Shown one piece after another: positions 46,288-55,703 of a DNA stretch of 64,000 nt. The stretch lies in the NCBI GenBank assembly GCA_018240025.1, contig JAFEGM010000007.1:101047-165046 (forward strand). Direction: 5' to 3'. How positions within the stretch are numbered: position 1 is the first letter of the stretch; each line of letters opens with the position of its first letter. A model generated the notes under the pieces. The model did no database searches. It was not told the DNA's origin and was given only the letters and a program-made list of their open reading frames with translations. This DNA is from Verrucomicrobiota bacterium (GTDB lineage: Bacteria > Verrucomicrobiota > Verrucomicrobiia > Chthoniobacterales > SZAS-18). A program made the translations under genes and the position numbers.

Positions 46288-47241
46288 ATGGAAGTGCGCC
46301 TGCAGCATCGGACCCCGTCCGGGGTGATCGAGCGGCTCGTTTTCGAGCCTTCCGGGCTGCTGCGGGTGACGGGCTACACCCTGGCGGAGCGGGCGGAGAT
46401 TCCGCTCAGGCTCGAGGTCCAGGGCTTGGAGGGCGAGCAGCGGCCGTTGTTTGTCGGGCGAACGCACCGACTCGATCTGAAGGGCGACCTGCACGCGGCC
46501 GACGAATTCCTCGGCTGGGAGGCGGAGTTCCAGGTCGGCGGACTGGCCGCCGACGCGGAGATCGCCCTGCTCTTCGAGGGCCAGTTCGTCTGGCGCGGTT
46601 GCGGCGAGCGTTTTCCCGAGCCGCCGTATGCGCATCTGTTCGAGGTCACCGAGCCGCTCGGGCGCGACGCGATCTACGGCGTCGGCCCGCCCATCCAGTC
46701 GGTCCCTCCGGTCATCGGCGCCCTGCTCAAGGACGCGCGCGGGCCGCTGCTCGATTTCGGCTGCGGTTCCGGGGCCCTCGTCCGCCATCTCCGCGGACGC
46801 GGGGTCGAGGCGAACGGCCTGGAGGTGGACTGCTCGATGATCCGGGACTCGCTGCGTGAGGATGTGCAGCCCTTCGTGCGCCTCTACGATGGGTCCCTCC
46901 CCTCTCCCTATGCGGACGGCGCCTTCCAGACCGTGACGGCCATCGAGGTGGTGGAACACCTGCCGGACCCAGGCCGTTACGTCGCCGAGCTGGCCCGTCT
47001 GACCCGGGGCGAGGCGCTGATCACTGTGCCCGACATCTCGGCCGTCCCGCGCTGCGCACCGCTGCGGGTGGTGCCGTGGCATCTGCTCGAAGCCACGCAC
47101 GTCAATTTCTTCACGCCCCGCAGCCTGGAGGCGCTGCTGCGGCGGCATTTCGCCGAGGTCGAGCTGTTCCGGATCGAACCGGTCGATCTGAATGGCGTCC
47201 GTTTTTTCACGAACATCGGCGCCCGCTGCCGGCATCGCTGA
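46288..47241 (+). CDS. Class I SAM-dependent methyltransferase
   Basis: The protein has 317 residues from ATG 46288 (MEVRLQHRTPSGVIERLVF). The N-terminal 140 residues form a beta-rich domain of unknown type ('LVFEPSGLLRVTGYTLAERAEIPL'). The methyltransferase domain (about 145-310) has motif I 'GPLLDFGCGSGALVRHL' near residue 152, 'VEANGLEVD' for the acidic residue, 'FQTVTAIEVVEHLPDPGRYV' near 213 and 'GEALITVPDIS'. The late block 'PWHLLEATHVNFFTPRSLEALL' is seen in Methyltransf_23 enzymes acting on small molecules or glycans. The substrate is unknown. It is divergent from mraZ across the AT-rich island. Confidence 0.88.
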   Translation: MEVRLQHRTPSGVIERLVFEPSGLLRVTGYTLAERAEIPLRLEVQGLEGEQRPLFVGRTHRLDLKGDLHAADEFLGWEAEFQVGGLAADAEIALLFEGQFVWRGCGERFPEPPYAHLFEVTEPLGRDAIYGVGPPIQSVPPVIGALLKDARGPLLDFGCGSGALVRHLRGRGVEANGLEVDCSMIRDSLREDVQPFVRLYDGSLPSPYADGAFQTVTAIEVVEHLPDPGRYVAELARLTRGEALITVPDISAVPRCAPLRVVPWHLLEATHVNFFTPRSLEALLRRHFAEVELFRIEPVDLNGVRFFTNIGARCRHR

Positions 47242-47305
47242 GCGGTACGAGCGGGGCGTCAGGCGAACCGGGCGGATAGGATGCGCAAGGAGTGCTGCCA
47301 ACCGC

Positions 47306-50300
47306 TTACGGATTCACCAGGCGGTAGAAGCCCTTCGTGCCGCTGGAGAGCGGGTCGCTGAAGCTCACATTGCCCGTGGGGCCGGCCACGGCGGTGATGG
47401 GCGAGCCGCCGCCATTCAGCACGGTGGCGAAGGCGGTCACGAGATTGGGCGAATATTCGAGTCGATAGGTCAGGCCAGGCACGGCGCCGGTGAAGCTGGC
47501 GGAAAACGTGCCGCCAGATTTGGTGACGGTGCCGGCCTTCGGTGGGAAGGCGGGAGGGATGACGGTGACATTGATCGTCCCCAATGCGGTCTGGCCGAGG
47601 GAATTGGTCAGCAGGTACTGGAAGGAATCGGCGCCGACGAAGGCGGGGCTCGGGACCGTGTAGGTCACGGAATCGCCAGCCAGGAGTCCGACGCCGCCGC
47701 CGTTGGCGCTGGCGGCGTCGGCGCTGGTCAGGGTCGGCGAGAAGCCCGGACTGAACGTCGCCAACGCCAGCAGTTGGGCCTGGGTGATGGCCCGGCCGTA
47801 GCCCTGGTTCACGCTCACGCTCAGCGTGCCGGCCGTGAGCACAGCCTGGCGGGTGGTCGTGATGGTATAGGTGAGCTGCGGCGCGCCGAACTCGCCCGTC
47901 AGGCGGACTTCGATCGCATTGCTGCCGAGGTTGAGCGGCAGATTCGCGCTGGCCGCGCCCGAGGCCACAGCAGCGTAGGCACCGCCATTGACCCGCACCT
48001 CGAGAGTCGCGTTCGCATCGGCCGCGGTGGGGGTGACCGTGACGCCGGCGACTGCGTTGGCCACGACATCGGTATACGCCAGCGTGCCGGTGGCGAAGGC
48101 AGGCGAGAGCGTGCCCGCGCTGATCGTCAGGCCGGCCGCGTTGGCCGAGGGCGGCAGCTCGTCGGCGCCGATCTCCGGGCGCAGGGCGCTGCGCGGGGCA
48201 CCGTCGAAGTCGGTCGTGACGCCCGCTACGACGGTGCCGGCATTGGAGAGCGGCGAGGCGGACTGCAGGTGGAAGTCAGTGCCCGAAACGAAGAGCGGAT
48301 CGACCGCCAGCGAGGCGGCGTCCTGCGCGGTGGCGGTCTGCCAGGCGCCCAGCGTGGCGCGGGCGGTACCCTGGAATCCGACGATGGGTGCGAAGTAGTC
48401 GTTGTGATTGATGGTCGAGAAGATGGCCGCGCCCGCCGTCGAGCCGTTGTAGATCGCGTAGCGCGTGCCGGTCGTCTGCGTGTTGGCGAGGATGTTGTTG
48501 CGGATCTCCAGGCTGCCCGCGGTAGTCACGGCGGAGGCGATGTTCAGGACCGGTTGGACTCCGCCGACCGACTGGTCGGAGTTCAGCACGACGGTGTTCG
48601 AGACGAGGCGGTAGCCGCCGCCGCTGTTGACCATGATGCCGTACCCGTTGTCGTTCGCGCTCACCACCGTGGTGCGGCCGAAGGCGGCCACGTCGGAGAT
48701 GAAGTTGCTGGCCACGAGCACTCCGGCCGCGGTGGAGCTGGCGCCGAGGAGCAGGCCGTGCGCTCCGAAGGCGCCGGCGCTGGTCTGGCGGATGTCGCGG
48801 ATCTCGTTGCGGGTGATGGCGCCGCCGTTGATCACGCCGCTGATCTCGAGACCGGTGGCGTTGGCAGTGGTTGGCGAGCTGACACCGGCGATGAGGTTGC
48901 CGGTGACGGTGAAATTCCCGCAACCGCTGAGGAGCAGGCCGCGCACGGTCAGTTTGTCCGCGGCCGTGGCCGAGCCGAAGGCATTGCCGCTGAGCAGCCA
49001 GTTCTGGTCGAGCGCGGTGGTCTCGCCCGCGATGAGGACGCCGGTGGCCGCGCGCTGGAAGAGATTGTTCTGCAGCGTGTTGTCCGAGTTCGGCGCCTGC
49101 GCCGCGCTGCCGAGGGTCGCGCCGCTGCCGGCCACCACGCCGGCGAGAGCGTTGACGCTCGCGCTGCCGCCCAGGATGCAGTTCCTGATCGTGTTGCCCG
49201 TGGCGCCGTTGCCGGCCGCGGCGCTGGCGATCCACACGGCCGCGGAAGTGGCGGTGCCATTGGCGATGGTCAGGCTGCGATCGGTGCCGCCTGCGAGAGA
49301 GCCGTCGATGACGACCCGATCGGCGCCGAAGAGCCGGAGCAGGGCTGTCGAGGGGCCGGTCGCGCCGCTGATCACGCGGGCTGCGCCGGAGGGCGAGATG
49401 GTCAGCGTGAAGTTCGAGCCGCCGATCTCCTGCCACTGGTTCAGGGCGACGGCGCCGGTCTCCGCGAGATCGCTGACGATCCGCACGGTGACCGCGCCGG
49501 TCAGCGCGTTGTTGTTCACGAATTCGAAGAATCCGCCCGCGTCGGTCAGCGACGTGTACGTCTGCCCGACGCCGACGTTGTAGTTACCGGCCACGGGCGC
49601 GACGATGCGATAGCTGCTCGGGGCGGCCGGCGGGACGGAAGCGCTGGGCGGGTTGGCGGCGAATCCAGCCGCGCCCGCCGGGGCGGATGCGACATTCGCC
49701 AGGCTGTCCTGCGCGACCACGTAGTACTGGATCGTGTCCCCGAGGGCCACGCCGCCGAGCGGGGCGTAGTCGAGGGTCGCGCTGTAACTCGAGCCGCTCA
49801 CGAAGCTGGCCGTGGCGGCGACGTAGGCACCTGCGTTCTTGCGGTAGTAGATCACCGGCCGGCCCGTGCCGGTCGTGGGCACGCCGCTCGGATCGGTCAC
49901 CGTCAGCGCGAGCGCGCGGTTCGCGGTGCTGATCGTATTGACCAGCGGCGTGTGGCTGATGGCCGGACCGGTCTGGTCGGCGGCCGTCTCGTAGGCCCCG
50001 ATGGTCGGTGTGGTCGCGCTGCGGCCCACGTTGAGGAGATCGGTCGTGATGCCGGCCACCGGTGCGCCTGCGCCGACCGCGGGCGAGCCCGGCAGCGGAA
50101 CGAGGCTGTTGGCGTTGAAGGTCGGATCGGCGAAGAGCGAGTTGGCATCGCCGCCGGTGGCCGTGCGCCACGCCGCCAGCGTGGGATAGTCGGTCCCCGC
50201 CCCGGCCGCGAGCGAGCCGCTGCGGAAGAACCCGGCATTCGCCCCGGCGCTGTAGAAGAGATTGTAGTTGGCGGCGAGGTTCGTGAACGTGGTGGAGGCC

Positions 50301-53300
50301 AGGCCGATGGAGTAGGACCTGGCATTGGTCCCGCCACCCGAAGCGATCTGTGTGGTGGCGAAGATGTTGTTGCGCAGCTGGACCGTGGGGTTGGTGCCGG
50401 TGATGGCGACGGCGAAGCCCGGCCGCTGCGAGCCGATGCTGCCGCGATCGCCGGATAGCGAGACGGAGTTGTAGAACAGGCGCGAGTCGGACCCGGCCGC
50501 TCCGACCACGAAGATGCCGGCGACGAGGTCGGTGGTGGTGGCGCCCGAGCTGACCCGCGCGATGGAGTTGTTCGAGACCACATTGGGCCCACCCGCATCG
50601 CCGGCGAGCGTGAGGCCCGCGGCCGAGAACCCCGAGGTGATGCCTTCGACGAGGTCGACCCGGTTGCGCGTGATGGTGGCGTTGCGGACGCCGCCCGCGG
50701 TGGTGTTGGTCTGGTCCACCAGCTCGGTGCCGATGGCCAGGCCGATGGCGTCGGCGCTCTCGTTCGTCTGCAGACCGCCGATGTCGTTGAGCGAAACCGT
50801 CAGGCCGTTGTGGTTCGAGCAAGAGACGCCGACCCGCCGGATGCGATCCACTCCGCCGGCGGCCAGATGGTTTTTGGTGATGACCGTGCCGGTATTGGGC
50901 GAAGCCGCGCTGGCGCCAGCTACCGACAAACCGATGATGGCTCGGCGGACGCTGACATTTTCAATTCGCACGTTCGCGTTGGTGCCGCCGGTGCCGACCG
51001 TGTTGCCGCCCACCGCGAGTCCGTAGGCGGTGGTGACGTAGTCCTGACCCAGCAGCTTCACGTTGCGGAGCGTGAAGTCGTTGGCGCCGCCGTTGTTGGC
51101 GCCGATCTGCACCGCCATCACGGCCGCACTCGTACCGGTGCTGGTGTTCGAGATGGTCAGCTGCCGGAGGGCATCTTCACCCCCGACGACATCGGCCGCC
51201 GTCGCGCCCGTGAGCGAACCGTCGATGGTCACCCGATCGGTGCCCGCGAAGCGAATGAGGGCGGTGTTGCTACTCCCCGAGACCGTGCGGGCGGCGCCGG
51301 TGGGTTTGATCGTGACGCGAAACGCCCCGCCGCTCTCCTGCGCCAGTTCGTTGAGCGCATTCACGCCCGTCTCGGTCAGGTCGCTGGTGATCGACAGCGT
51401 GATATCGCCCGTCTGCACGCCTGCGTTCAGCGTGGCAAACGCCCCGCCGGCGGCGGTGAGCGAGGCAAACGTCCCGCCCGTCCCGACCGTGTAGGTGCCG
51501 GCGTAGCCGGTCACGATCGTGTAGCTCGCGGGCGTCGTCGGTGCCGTGGCGGCCGCGGGCGGATTGGCGGTCAGCCCGCTCGCGCCGGCGGAAGGACTGA
51601 CCACGACATTGGGCGTGGCCGCGCCGTCCTGGGCGACGAGGTAGTAGCGGATCGTGTCGCCGAGCGCGGCGCCCGCGCCAAAAGAGAACGAGTAGGTGTT
51701 GCCGCTGACGAAGGTGCCGGTCGCGGCGGTGTAGGCCCCGGCATTGATCCGCCAGTAGAGCACCGGCCGGCCAGCGCCGCTGGTGGGCACGCCGGATTCG
51801 GTGTCGGTGATGGTGGCGGTGAGGGTGCGGGCGGTGGTCAGGCTGGTGTTGGCCAGCGGCGTGAAGGCGACGACCGGCGGCACGATGTCGCCCGAAGCCA
51901 CGAAGTTGCCGGCGTCGGCGCCGAGGTCGACCGGCGTAAGCGTGCTGCGCGTCTGGCCGTCGAAGTCGTCGGTCACGCCCACGTCGACGCCGCGTCCCTC
52001 CACGATGGTCGGGCTGCTCGCGCTGATGTGCAGATCGGGGGGATTGGCGGTCGGCGCGACGAATTGCGGATTGAGCTGGTAGCTGCCCACATCCTGCCCG
52101 ACCGCGGCCTGCCAGGCGATCAGGTTGGCCACATCGGCGCCATTGAAATACCCGAAGACCCCGTTGGTCCCGCTCGCGAGATAGACGTTGTTGTCGACCG
52201 TCAGCCCGGCCGGGTTGGGCCCGGTGCCGTTGAGCTTGATGGCGTAATGCCGGCCCAGGCCGCTGCGGGCGTTGATGAGTAGATTGTTGCGGAAGCTGCG
52301 CGAGACCGTCGTCTGCGTGCCGTTGAAGGCGTAGGAGGCCCCCACGCCCGTGGACGGCGTGCCGCCAATGTAAACGCTGTTGTGGAAGAAGCTGTCCGTG
52401 CCGAGCGTCCCGTTGAAACCGTTGAGGCCCGACGTGCCGGCGTCGCTGGCGCCGACTCCCGGCGAGTTGTTCATGGTGTTGCCGAGCACGATCATGTTGT
52501 TGCGGTAGATCGTCGTGCCGCCGGCCACGCGGATGCCGTTGACCTCGGTGGCCGCGTTGTTCGAGGAACAGGTCAGCGTGTAGATGAAGTTTCGCGCCAC
52601 CACGTTGGCGGTTGCACCATTGAACTGGAGGCCGGTGACCACGTGGGCGCCGGTGCCGTTGTTGCCGAGCGAGCGGACGACATTCTGCGAGACGGTGTGG
52701 TTCGCACTGGCCGCGCTCGTGAGGATGCCGATGACCGAGGCGCTGGCGCCCGTGCCCGTGCCGGCGGAGGCGAGCAGGTTCTGGATCGTGTTGCCGGTGA
52801 AGACAGCGGCCGGATTGAAGGTGACCAGGCCGACGACCTGCGTGGCGGGCGAGGTGGAAGTGTTGCGCAGCGAGCCGCCGATCGTGCCGCCGATGGTGTT
52901 GCCCGTCACCGTCGCTGTGTTGCTCGCGGAGGCGTTGACGCGAATGCCGAAGAGAACCGCCCCGTTCGAGGTCGCCGTGGAGGAGAAACTGAAGCCCCCG
53001 AGCAGGTTGTTGCTGACCGTGCAATTGTCGGCTCCGCCGTAGTAGATGCCCGTCATCTCCGCCGCGCCGCCAATGGTGGTGGAGCTGACCGTGAGCGAGC
53101 CGACCGCGCTCTGGCTGCCGAGCGTGTTGCCATCGACCAGCGCATTGCCGCTCAGGACCACGATCCCACCGAAGACCGGCAGGTTTCCGGTCCCTGCATA
53201 CTCAGCCCCGGTCAGGCTGATGGAGGCGATGGTGTTGCCCAAGATGGTGCTCTGCGTGCCGCCGGCGATGCCGTTGAAGTGGATGGCCTGGAATTTGCCC

Positions 53301-54229
53301 GTTTGGTGACCGTTCAGGGCGTAGGTCCCGGTCTGCGTGTTGCTGGCATAGCCGATAATGTTGCCGGTGACGGTGAAGTTCTGCGCACCCGAGTTGGCGG
53401 TCGAGCCGAGGATCTCGATGGCCCGGTGCATGTCGCCCACCGTCCAGCTGCGCGTGCCGGTCTGGTAGAATCGGTTGTTGGTGATCGACCAGCCATTGCA
53501 ACCGCCGGCGGTGGCAAGGCCCGCGCTGGTGCTGGTGGGATGGAAGTAGTCGAAGATGTTGTTGTTCTGGATGACGATCCCGCTGTTGCCGACGGCCATC
53601 GAGGTGGTGGAGCCGAGGCCGTAGATCGCCTTCGAAGGCAGTCCCGCCGGGCTGGGGCCGATGTTGCAGTTGGAGATCGTGTTGTTGTCGTTGCCGTTGC
53701 CGCTGACCGTGTCGGTCGAAAAGAAGATGGTGCCGGCGGCCGTGCTGACCGCCGAGAGCGCAGAGCCCTGGACGTTGCAGTTCGTGACCGTGTTGCCCGT
53801 GGCGCCGCCGATGAAGCGCAGCGTGCTGGTGTTGGCTGTGCTGGCCGTGCTGAGGTTGGCCAGCGTGAGCGAATTTCCCCCGCTGTTCAGGCCGTCGAAG
53901 GTCACGTTGTCGGCTCCGCTGAGGTCGATGAGCGGGATCGAGCCCAGCGTGCCGCTGATCGTCCGGGCCGCCCCGCCGGTCGGCGTAATCGTCACGCTCG
54001 TGTAGCTGGCGGAGCCGCTGCCGCTGGCGTTGATCCGCGCTGTGGTCGTCTCCGTGGTGTCGCCCGCCAGACCGATGGCGATCGTGCCCGTATGCGTGCC
54101 GGCGTTGATGGCGTCGAAGGCGCCTTTCAGCGTCGTGTAGCTGGCCGGCGAGGTGCCACCGGTCGAGGTGACATTGACCTGGGCCGAAGCCGTGGCGGTG
54201 AGGAAGAGCGCGAGGAGGAGCTTTTTCAT
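47306..54229 (-). CDS. Giant secreted modular beta-helix protein
   Basis: The protein has 2307 residues from ATG 54229 (MKKLLLALFLTATASAQV, a signal peptide). Three large beta-helix modules start near residues 17, 910 and 1548, each with a head such as 'YTVGTGGTFASLTAAGGAF' and coils rich in 'NxGxxxxNNxI'. Between them are Ig-like linkers with 'FTPLANTSLTTARTLTATITDTESGVPTSGAGRPVLYWR' near 790 and a similar one near 1423. A cadherin-like domain (about 2035-2130), an Ig-like domain (about 2130-2230) and a short C-terminal beta domain end the protein ('LTYRLEYSPNLVTAF...GFYRLVNP'). No barrel or sorting tail is seen. Surface or extracellular location is inferred; no catalytic site was recognised. 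Confidence 0.9.
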   Translation of the reverse strand: MKKLLLALFLTATASAQVNVTSTGGTSPASYTTLKGAFDAINAGTHTGTIAIGLAGDTTETTTARINASGSGSASYTSVTITPTGGAARTISGTLGSIPLIDLSGADNVTFDGLNSGGNSLTLANLSTASTANTSTLRFIGGATGNTVTNCNVQGSALSAVSTAAGTIFFSTDTVSGNGNDNNTISNCNIGPSPAGLPSKAIYGLGSTTSMAVGNSGIVIQNNNIFDYFHPTSTSAGLATAGGCNGWSITNNRFYQTGTRSWTVGDMHRAIEILGSTANSGAQNFTVTGNIIGYASNTQTGTYALNGHQTGKFQAIHFNGIAGGTQSTILGNTIASISLTGAEYAGTGNLPVFGGIVVLSGNALVDGNTLGSQSAVGSLTVSSTTIGGAAEMTGIYYGGADNCTVSNNLLGGFSFSSTATSNGAVLFGIRVNASASNTATVTGNTIGGTIGGSLRNTSTSPATQVVGLVTFNPAAVFTGNTIQNLLASAGTGTGASASVIGILTSAASANHTVSQNVVRSLGNNGTGAHVVTGLQFNGATANVVARNFIYTLTCSSNNAATEVNGIRVAGGTTIYRNNMIVLGNTMNNSPGVGASDAGTSGLNGFNGTLGTDSFFHNSVYIGGTPSTGVGASYAFNGTQTTVSRSFRNNLLINARSGLGRHYAIKLNGTGPNPAGLTVDNNVYLASGTNGVFGYFNGADVANLIAWQAAVGQDVGSYQLNPQFVAPTANPPDLHISASSPTIVEGRGVDVGVTDDFDGQTRSTLTPVDLGADAGNFVASGDIVPPVVAFTPLANTSLTTARTLTATITDTESGVPTSGAGRPVLYWRINAGAYTAATGTFVSGNTYSFSFGAGAALGDTIRYYLVAQDGAATPNVVVSPSAGASGLTANPPAAATAPTTPASYTIVTGYAGTYTVGTGGTFASLTAAGGAFATLNAGVQTGDITLSITSDLTETGVNALNELAQESGGAFRVTIKPTGAARTVSGSSNTALIRFAGTDRVTIDGSLTGATAADVVGGEDALRQLTISNTSTGTSAAVMAVQIGANNGGANDFTLRNVKLLGQDYVTTAYGLAVGGNTVGTGGTNANVRIENVSVRRAIIGLSVAGASAASPNTGTVITKNHLAAGGVDRIRRVGVSCSNHNGLTVSLNDIGGLQTNESADAIGLAIGTELVDQTNTTAGGVRNATITRNRVDLVEGITSGFSAAGLTLAGDAGGPNVVSNNSIARVSSGATTTDLVAGIFVVGAAGSDSRLFYNSVSLSGDRGSIGSQRPGFAVAITGTNPTVQLRNNIFATTQIASGGGTNARSYSIGLASTTFTNLAANYNLFYSAGANAGFFRSGSLAAGAGTDYPTLAAWRTATGGDANSLFADPTFNANSLVPLPGSPAVGAGAPVAGITTDLLNVGRSATTPTIGAYETAADQTGPAISHTPLVNTISTANRALALTVTDPSGVPTTGTGRPVIYYRKNAGAYVAATASFVSGSSYSATLDYAPLGGVALGDTIQYYVVAQDSLANVASAPAGAAGFAANPPSASVPPAAPSSYRIVAPVAGNYNVGVGQTYTSLTDAGGFFEFVNNNALTGAVTVRIVSDLAETGAVALNQWQEIGGSNFTLTISPSGAARVISGATGPSTALLRLFGADRVVIDGSLAGGTDRSLTIANGTATSAAVWIASAAAGNGATGNTIRNCILGGSASVNALAGVVAGSGATLGSAAQAPNSDNTLQNNLFQRAATGVLIAGETTALDQNWLLSGNAFGSATAADKLTVRGLLLSGCGNFTVTGNLIAGVSSPTTANATGLEISGVINGGAITRNEIRDIRQTSAGAFGAHGLLLGASSTAAGVLVASNFISDVAAFGRTTVVSANDNGYGIMVNSGGGYRLVSNTVVLNSDQSVGGVQPVLNIASAVTTAGSLEIRNNILANTQTTGTRYAIYNGSTAGAAIFSTINHNDYFAPIVGFQGTARATLGAWQTATAQDAASLAVDPLFVSGTDFHLQSASPLSNAGTVVAGVTTDFDGAPRSALRPEIGADELPPSANAAGLTISAGTLSPAFATGTLAYTDVVANAVAGVTVTPTAADANATLEVRVNGGAYAAVASGAASANLPLNLGSNAIEVRLTGEFGAPQLTYTITTTRQAVLTAGTLSVSVNQGYGRAITQAQLLALATFSPGFSPTLTSADAASANGGGVGLLAGDSVTYTVPSPAFVGADSFQYLLTNSLGQTALGTINVTVIPPAFPPKAGTVTKSGGTFSASFTGAVPGLTYRLEYSPNLVTAFATVLNGGGSPITAVAGPTGNVSFSDPLSSGTKGFYRLVNP

Positions 54230-54590
54230 GGGTGCGGAGGCAGCGGAAATCGGCTGGGACAGCGCGCCGCGAAGGCACCCATCCACGACGGAGGGCCGCG
54301 CTGCGGAGGCTGACGGGTCGTTCCGATCCGCAGGCGAGCGGCGAGAATGACACCGGGCAGGTGCCGCCACCCTCCCCCGGACGGGATGGGGGAATAGCGG
54401 CTACCGCGAGCCCGGCAAGATAATTCGCAGGGGCGAGGGAAGCCGACGCGCGGGCAGAGCGTCCTACCAAGTCGTGAGCGAATGCGAACGACTTGAGACC
54501 GCTCCCGGACGCGCGGAGCGCGTTCCCAGCAGTGGGAGAACGCAATGTCTTGGCGGCTCGCGGACGCGCCGGAGCGCGGCCCAGAGACGC
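54230..54590 (-). promoter_or_regulatory. Candidate structured 5' leader of the giant beta-helix gene
   Basis: This 361-bp gap has no convincing gene. Several stems lie within 54301-54403: CTGCGGA-N19-TCCGCAG (54301-54333), TCCCCC-N9-GGGGGA (54373-54393) and TAGC-G-GCTA (54395-54403), with GGTG/CACC between. Read on the minus strand they would sit in the leader of the gene that starts at 54229. The cluster of stems suggests a folded RNA leader. I cannot assign it to a riboswitch class. Confidence 0.35.
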
Positions 54591-55277
54591 CTACGGATTC
54601 ACCCGCACGGTGCCGGAGTCGAGGTCGTAGTAGGCGGAGGCGATCGTCACTTCGCCGCCGGCGAGCTTGGACAGGGCGGGCTTCGAGGCGCGGATCTTGG
54701 CGGCGGTCAGACGGGCGTTCTCGATCACGGCGGCTTCGAGGGCATCGCCGCCGCGACCTTTGGCGCGGGCGACGGCGGGCTTGATGGCCTCGACCAGGGC
54801 CTTCACGTGGCCCTCGGCATGGCCGCCGGAGACGGCCGCGCCGACCGCGCCGCAGCGCTCGTGGCCGACCACCACCACGCAGCGTACGCCGAGGTGCGCG
54901 ACGGCGTACTCGAGGCTGCCGAGCGCGTAGGCATCGACCAGGTTGCCGGCGGTGCGGATGACGAAGAGGTCGCCCAGGTTCTGGTCGAAGATGATCTCCG
55001 GGGCGACGCGGGAATCGGCGCAGGCCACGATGGCGGCGAACGGCGTCTGCTTCTGCGCGACCGCCGCGCGCTGGGCCGCGAGGGGCTTGCTGGAGCTGGC
55101 GGAGGCAGCCGCGTAACGGCGGTTGCCGTCGAGCAGGCGGCCGAGCGCGACCTTGCCGTCGACCGGCGCGCTGGCGGGACCGACGACCGCGCCGGAGAAG
55201 GCGCAGCCGACGAGCGTGGTGAGGGCAACGAGGCCGGTGGCGTACGCCGTCAGGGGAGTGAGGAATCTGCGAAGCAT
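54591..55277 (-). CDS. Beta-carbonic anhydrase with lipoprotein signal
   Basis: ATG 55277 gives 228 residues; the frame continues upstream only through repeat DNA. A lipobox LVGC (Cys25) closes a signal peptide, so the enzyme should be a lipoprotein facing the periplasm. The beta-class zinc ligands are present: Cys86 in 'ACADSR' with Asp88/Arg90, His139 and Cys142 in 'GHERCGA'. 'IRTAGNLVDAYALGSLEYAVAHLG' is the conserved core. It interconverts CO2 and bicarbonate. Most beta carbonic anhydrases are cytoplasmic, so the lipid anchor is notable. Neighbours are unrelated giant secreted proteins. Confidence 0.93.
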   Translation of the reverse strand: MLRRFLTPLTAYATGLVALTTLVGCAFSGAVVGPASAPVDGKVALGRLLDGNRRYAAASASSSKPLAAQRAAVAQKQTPFAAIVACADSRVAPEIIFDQNLGDLFVIRTAGNLVDAYALGSLEYAVAHLGVRCVVVVGHERCGAVGAAVSGGHAEGHVKALVEAIKPAVARAKGRGGDALEAAVIENARLTAAKIRASKPALSKLAGGEVTIASAYYDLDSGTVRVNP

Positions 55278-55380
55278 GGCTGTGGGGAGTTGGGGTGGAC
55301 CGCGACTGCAGGACCCTGAGGAGTGCCGGCCATGGCATCGGACCGCCGGGCGAAATGCAAGCTCCGTCGGCGGCGGCCGG

Positions 55381-55476
55381 GGAGCGGAGGAGCGGAGGAG
55401 CGGAGGAGCGGAGGAGCGGAGGAGCGGAGGGGCGGAGGAGCGGAGGAGCGGAGGGGCGGAGGGGCGGAGGAGCGGA
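55381..55476. repeat. Tandem array of an 8-bp GA-rich unit (AGGAGCGG)
   Basis: About twelve copies of AGGAGCGG, some with AGGGGCGG, lie at a strict 8-bp period between the carbonic anhydrase and the giant plus-strand gene. The same unit recurs in reverse orientation at the right end of the window. The rest of the 426-bp gap (55278-55703) holds A/G-rich sequence and no gene. The array is prone to slippage and could vary in copy number between strains. Confidence 0.85.
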
Positions 55477-55703
55477 GAGCGGAGGAACTGCGGGAGGTTA
55501 CAAAAAGGCGAGAAGGCCAGAGGAACAAAAGAGGACAAAAAGTGGGAAGGTCGTGGTGCCGTCGTTGCTCCCGTGAATCCGACGGTGTCCGCGTGTAGCA
55601 TCGAGGTCGGTCAACGTGGAAAGCCCGAACTGCACACGCAGACCCGCCTCGCCCTGCCAAGAGAGGGTTGCAGTCTGCACGCTGGATAGGCAATCTCGCG
55701 CCC

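Noticed and set aside
46027..47301. Open frame of 424 codons on the minus strand opposite the methyltransferase
   Set aside because: The plus-strand frame contains clear SAM-binding motifs; this one has none.
47192..50458. Open frame of 1088 codons on the plus strand opposite the beta-helix giant
   Set aside because: Repetitive Gly/Arg/Ala translation mirrors the repeats of the real gene on the other strand.
55381..55476. CRISPR array
   Set aside because: The unit is 8 bp with no spacers, and no cas genes are present.
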